DNA of 64,000 nt from contig NZ_BNCG01000004.1 of the NCBI RefSeq assembly GCF_014656355.1, positions 124,001-188,000 on the forward strand, read 5' to 3'. Source of the DNA: Camelimonas fluminis. GTDB lineage: Bacteria > Pseudomonadota > Alphaproteobacteria > Rhizobiales > Beijerinckiaceae. How positions within the stretch are numbered: position 1 is the first letter of the stretch; every line of letters starts with the position of its first letter. The position numbers and the translations under genes are program-made. Of this stretch, positions 58,803-64,000 are shown piece by piece. Below the pieces are notes generated by a model. The model saw only the letters and a list, made by a program, of their open reading frames with translations, was not told the origin of the DNA and did not search any database.

Positions 58803-58824
58803 AGCGTTCTCCTGGCCTGAAGCG
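58793..58824 (+). repeat. Duplicated 14-base block at the hppA stop codon
   Basis: CCTGGCCTGAAGCG occurs at 58793-58806 and again at 58811-58824, an 18-base spacing. The first copy contains the hppA TGA; the second repeats it in the same frame. Confidence 0.8.
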
Positions 58825-58825
58825 C

Positions 58826-58858
58826 CTTCATGAAAAGTGGCTTCCACTTTTCATGAAG
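58826..58858. repeat. Dispersed hairpin with AAAAGTGG/CCACTTTT arms
   Basis: CTTCATGAAAAGTGG (58826-58840) and its exact complement (58844-58858) form a 15-base stem with loop CTT. GAAAAGTGG is shared with the inner arm of the element at 13887-13937, so it may be a relative. Confidence 0.7.
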
Positions 58859-58976
58859 AAAATGCGTCAACCGGGGACTGGAGCGATATCCCGCCCGTGG
58901 AGCCCCTGAGCGGTTCCACAGGTGGGGGCGCCGAAGCGTTTGCCGGCGCCGGTTGCGTCGCCAGATGCTCCAAAAC

Positions 58977-59005
58977 GAAAAGCCCGCGATATTCGCGGGC
59001 TTTTC
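58977..59005. terminator. Bidirectional terminator between hppA and bamE
   Basis: GAAAAGCCCGCGA (58977-58989) pairs perfectly with TCGCGGGCTTTTC (58993-59005) around TAT. It lies between converging genes and has A- and T-tracts on the two sides. Confidence 0.9.
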
Positions 59006-59051
59006 CATATCCGGAAGGGGCAGGGGCGCTTTTCGCGCCCCGCTGTCTGCG

Positions 59052-59513
59052 TCAGACGCCGAACGGATTCATGTTGCCGGCGCCGAGGCCCTTGAACAAC
59101 TGGCGAACGAACGAACGCTCCTGACCGCTGGTGGGCGTGGTGCGGGAGATGAAGTCAAACACCTCGCCGTCCTTCAGGCCGTACAGGGCGACCCGCTCAA
59201 CCTTGAAGTTGCCGTTGAAATAAACGGCGGCCACCCGCTGGTCGGTGATGCTGGGGTTGATGAACTGCACCCTCCGCTCGCGGGTCTGCGAGATGTAGTA
59301 GAAGGTCTTGTTGCCGACCGTCGAGGTGGTGGTGGGGGTGCCCATTTCGGTCAGCACCTGCTCGACGCTCGAACCAGGCCTGATCTTCGCCATGGCGACT
59401 TCGTCGATCATGTAACCGTGGACAATCACCTCTTTGGCGCAGCCGCCAAGGGTAACGGCGGCAGTCGCGATAGCGGCGGCGGTCACGACACTGCGGAGTA
59501 TGGCCCTCGCCAT
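59052..59513 (-). CDS. bamE: Outer membrane protein assembly factor BamE (SmpA/OmlA family)
   Basis: A 153-residue lipoprotein of the BAM complex that inserts outer-membrane barrels. The signal peptide ends in the lipobox LGGC, making Cys25 the lipid-bearing residue. The SmpA/OmlA domain follows: IRPGSSVEQVLTEMGTPTTTSTVGNKTFYYISQTRERRVQF and ITDQRVAAVYFNGNFKVERVALYGL. It stands alone on the minus strand between hppA and the chaperone gene, as in many Hyphomicrobiales. Confidence 0.92.
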   Translation of the reverse strand: MARAILRSVVTAAAIATAAVTLGGCAKEVIVHGYMIDEVAMAKIRPGSSVEQVLTEMGTPTTTSTVGNKTFYYISQTRERRVQFINPSITDQRVAAVYFNGNFKVERVALYGLKDGEVFDFISRTTPTSGQERSFVRQLFKGLGAGNMNPFGV

Positions 59514-59793
59514 TCAATCACCTTTTGTCTGCTCGCGCGGTAGCCGCCGCGAGGAAAGGGCAAGTAACGTCCGGACGACCGGGTTCACGCTGCCATGCAT
59601 GCATGACCGCCCGCTGGGCGTTGTCGCTGACCCGCCGGATAGCCCGCCGGGCGCAATGATCTTGCATCATTCTTGCAGGAGGCGTACCCCGCGACAGTGT
59701 ATTTGGCAAGGAGATGGGCGGCAACACCACGCGGCGGCGCCGCGTCGCGGGAGGCGTCGCCTGTTTCCCGTGCGTAACAGGGAGCCCCCGGGC

Positions 59794-60393
59794 GTGGCGT
59801 TCAGATTTTTCCGCAAGGATCCGCTGCGGCCGGTCATCGACCAGCTTTACGGTCGGGTGATCGCCGCCGCGCGCCAGCCGGATTTTTACGAGCATTACGG
59901 TGTGGCCGACAGCACCCAGGGGCGGCTTGAACTGCTGGAGCTGCACGCCATGCTGGTGATGCGCCGCCTGCGCGACCTGCCAGCGCCGGCGGATGAGGTC
60001 GGCCAGCGATTCGTCGATACCGTGTTCGAGCAGATCGAGCACGCCCTGCGCGAGATCGGCATGGGCGACACCACCGTGCCGAAGCGCATGAAATCCATCG
60101 CCAAGGGTTTTTATGGTCGCGCGAAGAGCTATGACGCCGCCCTTGCCGCCGCCGACGATGCGGAACTGGCGGCGGCGCTGGGTCGCAATGTGCTCGATTC
60201 GGATGAACCGGCGCCCCTTCTGGCGCGTTATGTCCGCGCGGCGCAGCAGCAACTGGGCGCCCTGCAACTCGACGACATCGCGCCGACGCCAGCCCGGGAG
60301 GCGGACACGCCGCTGTTTCCTGACGCCGCAGCGGTTCGCCGGGCTTCCGGCCAGACGGTTCCGGGGGAAGCCGTTCCCCAGGAAAATATTTGA
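59794..60393 (+). CDS. Ubiquinol-cytochrome c chaperone family protein (CBP3-like)
   Basis: A 199-residue protein of the CBP3/UQCC1 family, the alphaproteobacterial relatives of mitochondrial cytochrome bc1 assembly factors. DQLYGRVIAAARQPDFYEHYGVADSTQGRLELLELHAMLVMRRL and MGDTTVPKRMKSIAKGFYGRAKSY are the family blocks. GTG 59794 is the start: AGGGAG lies upstream and the frame before it lacks similarity. bamE diverges on one side and DUF177 follows on the other. Role in respiratory complex III assembly is inferred from the family. Confidence 0.9.
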   Translation: MAFRFFRKDPLRPVIDQLYGRVIAAARQPDFYEHYGVADSTQGRLELLELHAMLVMRRLRDLPAPADEVGQRFVDTVFEQIEHALREIGMGDTTVPKRMKSIAKGFYGRAKSYDAALAAADDAELAAALGRNVLDSDEPAPLLARYVRAAQQQLGALQLDDIAPTPAREADTPLFPDAAAVRRASGQTVPGEAVPQENI

Positions 60394-60572
60394 AATCAGA
60401 AAGATATGCCGAAGTTTCGCTGTAGTGTGACTGGATGCCTTCCGGGCGTTCGCGGATCACAGGGAGGCTGCGGACTCCCTGGCGACGGCGCCGGAGTTTA
60501 CGCGGTGGATCGTCTGCGGTCCGTGAAGGCCCGGATCATGTCAGGCAAGGGAGCCGGCGAGGGAGAATGACG

Positions 60573-61115
60573 ATGACGGACCAGGATCCTGCGCCTTTCC
60601 TGTCGCACGTGGTGCGCATTTCCGATGTGCCGCGCGCCGGTTTGCGCGTGACCATCGAGGCTGACGAGACGGCGCGCGCGCGCATCGCCCGGGCCTATGA
60701 CCTGGTCGCGCTGCCGCGCCTCGTCGCGACGTTCACGCTTGCCGGCAATGCGCGGCGGCTGAAGCTGAAGGGCGATGTGAAGGCTGAGGTGCGCCAGACC
60801 TGCGTCGTGAGCCTGGAGGCGTTCGACTCGCAGATTCATGAGCGGTTCGAGCTGACGTTCTCGGAGGATGTGCCTGAGGAAGGCGCGGCCATGCAGAACG
60901 AGGACGACGGCTTCAGCCGCCGCGAGGACCCCGAGCCAATCGTCAACGACCGGATCGATCTTGGCGTGCTGACGGCGGAATATCTGGCGCTGGCGCTGGA
61001 CCCCTGGCCGCGCAAGCCGGGCGTTTCCTTCGCGTGGACAGAGGATGCCGGGGAGCCTTCTCCGTTCGCGGCGCTGAAGCGCCTGCGCAACGGTGAGAGC
61101 GGAGAGGATTCCTGA
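60573..61115 (+). CDS. DUF177 (YceD-like) protein
   Basis: A 180-residue acidic protein of the DUF177 family, encoded near plsX-fabH in very many bacteria and linked in plants and bacteria to 23S rRNA accumulation. LKLKGDVKAEVRQTCVVSLEAFDSQIHERFELTF contains the conserved Cys; DRIDLGVLTAEYLALALDPWPRKPGVSF is typical. ATG 60573 has GGGAG at good spacing, six bases after another ATG (60567). rpmF, often next to it, is absent here. Confidence 0.88.
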   Translation: MTDQDPAPFLSHVVRISDVPRAGLRVTIEADETARARIARAYDLVALPRLVATFTLAGNARRLKLKGDVKAEVRQTCVVSLEAFDSQIHERFELTFSEDVPEEGAAMQNEDDGFSRREDPEPIVNDRIDLGVLTAEYLALALDPWPRKPGVSFAWTEDAGEPSPFAALKRLRNGESGEDS

Positions 61116-61143
61116 GGCGCGCCCGCCTGCTCTGGCGCGATCA

Positions 61144-61169
61144 ATCCGCCAGTCAAGCGACTGGCGGAT
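61144..61169 (+). terminator. Hairpin between the DUF177 gene and plsX
   Basis: ATCCGCCAGTC (61144-61154) and GACTGGCGGAT (61159-61169) pair perfectly around AAGC. Only CTTGCGTTG follows, so it may be a partial terminator. Confidence 0.6.
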
Positions 61170-61292
61170 CTTGCGTTGTGCCTGTCATGTTGTTTACAGC
61201 CTCTCAGCACACATTGCCGGAAGCCCGCCAGCCGCTATTGTCAGCGGCCGGCTCGCGCCGCCGTCAGGAACCCAGGAAGACACACGCAGCTC

Positions 61293-62339
61293 ATGTCACG
61301 TTCCATCCGCATAGCGATTGACGCCATGGGCGGCGATCACGGTCCGGCGGTCTCCGTGCCGGGCGCAGCCCTGGCCCTGGAGCGGCGCCCGGACCTGCGC
61401 TTCGTCATGACCGGCGATGAGGCGGTGATCGGCCCGCTGCTCGCGAAGCATCCGGCCCTGCAGGCGGCGACGACGGTGAAGCACACCGCAGTGGCGGTGG
61501 CCATGGACGCCAAGCCCAGTCAGGCGTTGCGTCAGGGGCGCTATCATTCTTCCATGTGGATGGCGCTGGAGGCCGTGAAGCAGGGCGAGGCCGACATTGC
61601 GGTTTCCGCCGGCAACACCGGCGCGCTGATGGCCATGGCCAAGTTCTGCCTGCGCACGATGGGCGGCGTCGACCGCCCGGCCATCGCCGGTCTGTGGCCG
61701 ACCACGCGCGGCGAAAGCGTCGTTCTGGATGTTGGCGCCACCATCGGCGCCGACGCGGCGCATCTGGTCGATCTCGCCATCATGGGCGCGGCCATGGCCC
61801 GCATCGTTCTCGATATCGAGAAGCCGTCTGTCGGCCTGCTCAACGTCGGCGTTGAGGAGGTGAAGGGGCTTGAAGTGGTGAAGGAGGCCGGACGCATCCT
61901 GCGGGAGACCCAACTGGCCCATCTCAACTACATCGGCTTTGTCGAGGGCGATGACATCGGCAAGGGAACCGCCGACGTGGTGGTCACCGAGGGTTTTACG
62001 GGAAATATCGCCCTGAAAACCGCCGAAGGCACAGCGCGCCAGTTCGCGGGTTATCTGCGCAGCGCCATGTCCAGCACGTGGATGACGCGTCTCGGCTATC
62101 TGCTGGCGAAGAGCGCGTTCGACTCGCTGAAAGAAAAAATGGACCCACGCCGCTCCAACGGCGGCGTTTTCCTGGGGCTTGAAGGAATCGTCATCAAGAG
62201 CCATGGGGGAACAGACGCGCTCGGCTTCGCCAGCGCGGTTGAGCTTGGATATGACATGGCGCGGTTCGACCTGCTGTCGAACATTCGCGGCATGGTTTTG
62301 GGAAAAGACGGGCCGTCGGCGGCTGACGGGCAAGCCTGA
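61293..62339 (+). CDS. plsX: Phosphate acyltransferase PlsX
   Basis: PlsX (348 residues) turns acyl-ACP into acyl phosphate, used by PlsY to start phospholipid synthesis. [14 protein letters not shown] opens the protein; [79 protein letters not shown] and [25 protein letters not shown] are conserved. ATG 61293 gives [14 protein letters not shown]. fabH starts 13 bases after the stop, so the two genes form an operon. Confidence 0.96.
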   Translation: MSRSIRIAIDAMGGDHGPAVSVPGAALALERRPDLRFVMTGDEAVIGPLLAKHPALQAATTVKHTAVAVAMDAKPSQALRQGRYHSSMWMALEAVKQGEADIAVSAGNTGALMAMAKFCLRTMGGVDRPAIAGLWPTTRGESVVLDVGATIGADAAHLVDLAIMGAAMARIVLDIEKPSVGLLNVGVEEVKGLEVVKEAGRILRETQLAHLNYIGFVEGDDIGKGTADVVVTEGFTGNIALKTAEGTARQFAGYLRSAMSSTWMTRLGYLLAKSAFDSLKEKMDPRRSNGGVFLGLEGIVIKSHGGTDALGFASAVELGYDMARFDLLSNIRGMVLGKDGPSAADGQA

Positions 62340-62352
62340 GGAGTAGAGGCGC

Positions 62353-63330
62353 GTGACACGTTTGCGTTCGGTGGTCCGGGGCTGCGGCTCATATCTCCCA
62401 CCCCGCGTGGTGACCAATGCGGAGCTGGCAGGCCTCGTCGACACGTCCGATGAATGGATCGTGCAGCGGACGGGAATCAGCCAGCGCCACATCGCGGCGG
62501 ACGACGAAACGACGTCGGTGCTTGGCCTGCGCGCCGCCCAGGCCGCGCTGGCCGACGCCGGGCTTGAGGCGTCCGACATCGATCTGGTGATCTGCGCCAC
62601 GTCGACGCCGGATTTCACCTTCCCGGCCACCGCCACCCAGATACAGGCTGGCCTCGGCATCACCCATGGCGTGGCCTTCGATCTCCAGGCCGTATGCTCG
62701 GGCTTCGTCTTCGGCGTCACAACCGCCGACAAGTTCCTGACGTCGGGCTCGCACAAGCGGGCGCTGGTGGTGGGGGCGGAGACGTTCTCACGACTTCTTG
62801 ACTGGGAAGACCGCACCACCTGCGTGCTGTTCGGCGACGGCGCCGGGGCCATCGTGCTCGAGGCGCAGGAGCAGCCCGGCGAGGCGAGCGATCGCGGCGT
62901 GCTCACCACCCACATCCGCTCGGATGGCCGTCATCGCCAGAAGCTGTATGTGGACGGCGGCCCCGGCTCGACCAAAACCGTCGGTCACCTGCGCATGGAA
63001 GGCAAGGAAGTCTTCCGCCACGCCGTCGGCATGATCACCGACGTGATCGAGGACGCCTTTGCCGCGACTGGAACGTCGGCGGACGATCTGACATGGTTCG
63101 TGCCGCACCAGGCCAACCGGCGCATTATCAACGCCAGCGCCGACAAGCTGGGCATTGCCCGCGACAAGGTAGTGGTGACGGTCGACCAGCACGGCAACAC
63201 CTCGGCGGCGTCGATTCCGCTGGCGCTGGCGGCGGCGCGCGCCGACGGCCGCATCCAGCAGGGCGATCTGGTGATGATCGAAGCCATGGGCGGCGGCTTT
63301 ACCTGGGGCAGCGCCCTCATCCGCTGGTGA
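62353..63330 (+). CDS. fabH: Beta-ketoacyl-ACP synthase III
   Basis: FabH (325 residues) condenses acetyl-CoA with malonyl-ACP to start fatty-acid synthesis. The catalytic triad is Cys115 ([11 protein letters not shown]), His252 ([11 protein letters not shown]) and Asn282 ([11 protein letters not shown]). [22 protein letters not shown] and [10 protein letters not shown] are typical. The start is GTG 62353, with GAGGAG about eight bases upstream. It follows plsX in the classic plsX-fabH pair; ihfA follows after 95 bases. Confidence 0.97.
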   Translation: MTRLRSVVRGCGSYLPPRVVTNAELAGLVDTSDEWIVQRTGISQRHIAADDETTSVLGLRAAQAALADAGLEASDIDLVICATSTPDFTFPATATQIQAGLGITHGVAFDLQAVCSGFVFGVTTADKFLTSGSHKRALVVGAETFSRLLDWEDRTTCVLFGDGAGAIVLEAQEQPGEASDRGVLTTHIRSDGRHRQKLYVDGGPGSTKTVGHLRMEGKEVFRHAVGMITDVIEDAFAATGTSADDLTWFVPHQANRRIINASADKLGIARDKVVVTVDQHGNTSAASIPLALAAARADGRIQQGDLVMIEAMGGGFTWGSALIRW

Positions 63331-63425
63331 TTGCACAGCGCTGGTCACTGCGTTATTGACCAGCGCATCATCAGGGATTACGAGTAATTCCAAATAGATA
63401 GCTAGTTGCATCAGGTGGGGCGAAT

Positions 63426-63737
63426 ATGACGGGGCGCACGGTTACGCGCGCGGATCTTTGCGAGGCGGTCTACCAGAAGGTGGGGCTGTCGCGGACGGAA
63501 TCGGCAGAGCTGGTTGAGCAGGTGCTCAGGGAAATGTGCGACTGTCTTGCCAAAGGCGAGACGGTGAAGCTGTCTTCGTTCGGCTCGTTTGTCGTGCGTG
63601 AGAAGGGCGAACGCATCGGTCGCAATCCGAAGACCGGCGTGGAGGTGCCAATCGAGCCGCGCCGTGTCATGGTGTTCAAGCCGTCCAACGTGCTGAAGGC
63701 CCGAATCAACGGCGAGACCGTGGCGGCGGAAGACTGA
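63426..63737 (+). CDS. ihfA: Integration host factor subunit alpha
   Basis: IHF-alpha (103 residues) pairs with IHF-beta to bend DNA in recombination, replication and transcription. [91 protein letters not shown] is a full HU/IHF fold with the DNA-intercalating Pro in RNPKTG. It follows fabH, as in many Hyphomicrobiales; the next expected gene, a MerR-type regulator, would lie beyond the window. Confidence 0.97.
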   Translation: MTGRTVTRADLCEAVYQKVGLSRTESAELVEQVLREMCDCLAKGETVKLSSFGSFVVREKGERIGRNPKTGVEVPIEPRRVMVFKPSNVLKARINGETVAAED

Positions 63738-63742
63738 GAAGA

Positions 63743-63766
63743 CGGCGGACGCCTGGGCGTCTGCCG
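63743..63766 (+). terminator. Hairpin after ihfA
   Basis: CGGCGGACGCC and GGCGTCTGCCG pair (one G-U) around TG, six bases after the stop. No T-tract follows. Confidence 0.5.
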
Positions 63767-63800
63767 CACGGGTTCTGGCGGGCAGCGCTCGCAAAACCGG

Positions 63801-63865
63801 GGCTGGACGACATGGCCTGGACGACATGGCTTGGACGACATGGCCTGGACGACATGGCCAGGACG
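63801..63865 (+). repeat. 14-base tandem repeat after ihfA
   Basis: Four units of GCCTGGACGACATG (the first and third each with one change) run from 63801 to 63856, with a partial fifth to 63865. The period is not a multiple of three, so it is unlikely to be coding. Confidence 0.9.
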
Positions 63866-64000
63866 TTTGGGTCTGGCATGCGGCCGGCGCCGGATGTCTC
63901 CGAAGGCTGACTCCAGGCGATGACATGGAGCCGGCGTTTCGGGGATTTCGGGTTTGGCGGTGATCCGCATGGATCTGGCGTCGGGGCTGCTTCTGCCCTG

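Noticed and set aside
57174-58847. A 557-residue open frame antisense to hppA, rich in His, Asp and Gln.
   Set aside because: Composition is that of an antisense shadow; hppA is intact on the plus strand.
63801-63865. Regular short repeats considered as a CRISPR array.
   Set aside because: Units are directly adjacent with no spacers and only 14 bases long; no cas gene is near. The same holds for 56017-56106.

Overview
The window is chromosomal housekeeping DNA of high GC content from an alphaproteobacterium, most likely order Hyphomicrobiales (Rhizobiales). The case rests on a CckA-type hybrid kinase, a recA promoter with the alphaproteobacterial LexA box GAAC-N7-GAAC, a magnesium-type HemB, a DUF6163 protein, a CBP3-type ubiquinol-cytochrome c chaperone, several blocks of gene order typical of that order, and small dispersed intergenic hairpins of the kind common in its genomes. 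Genus cannot be fixed from the sequence alone. No rRNA, tRNA, CRISPR array, prophage or insertion sequence was found.

Layout. 1-5.5 kb: 3' part of cckA, then recA with an SOS box, and alaS. 5.6-10.3 kb: a small GlsB-type membrane protein (minus strand), an NnrU-like protein, panB, a YfgM-like anchored protein and der. 10.4-21.3 kb: a long minus-strand block reading rpsF-rpsR-DUF2232-rplI-dnaB-alr-radA-cvpA-purF-SDR. 21.7-27.8 kb: a membrane protein with a degenerate GGDEF domain, a dienelactone hydrolase-like protein, pdxJ, an aquaporin gene and acpS. 28.3-31.7 kb: lepB-rnc-era-recO. 32.2-36.6 kb: an MFS transporter, parC and a VOC protein. 36.9-40.2 kb: an enoyl-CoA hydratase and a paired acyl-CoA dehydrogenase. 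40.2-45 kb (minus): hemB, a small anchored protein, an RDD protein, bpt/ate, a DUF1624 membrane protein with a cysteine-rich tail, and an ASCH-like protein. 45.2-49 kb: 3-hydroxyisobutyryl-CoA hydrolase, DUF6163, an ArsC-like protein and an L,D-transpeptidase. 49.4-63.7 kb: glyA-nrdR-ribD-ribE-ribH-nusB-thiL-hppA, bamE on the other strand, then a ubiquinol-cytochrome c chaperone, DUF177, plsX, fabH and ihfA.

The genes serve core functions: replication and repair (recA, dnaB, radA, recO, parC), translation (alaS, S6, S18, L9, der, era, rnc), cofactors (pantothenate, pyridoxal phosphate, riboflavin, thiamine pyrophosphate, haem), lipid and peptidoglycan synthesis (plsX, fabH, acpS, alr, L,D-transpeptidase), one-carbon and purine metabolism (glyA, purF), and acyl-CoA and valine catabolism.

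No clearly new defence or mobile system is visible. The less ordinary points are a translationally coupled bpt/ate-DUF1624(Cys-rich)-ASCH group, a catalytically degenerate GGDEF protein behind an operator-like palindrome, an aquaporin gene sitting between pdxJ and acpS, a long hairpin ahead of lepB-rnc, an inverted repeat between cvpA and purF, and several short tandem repeats that lie at or just after stop codons.
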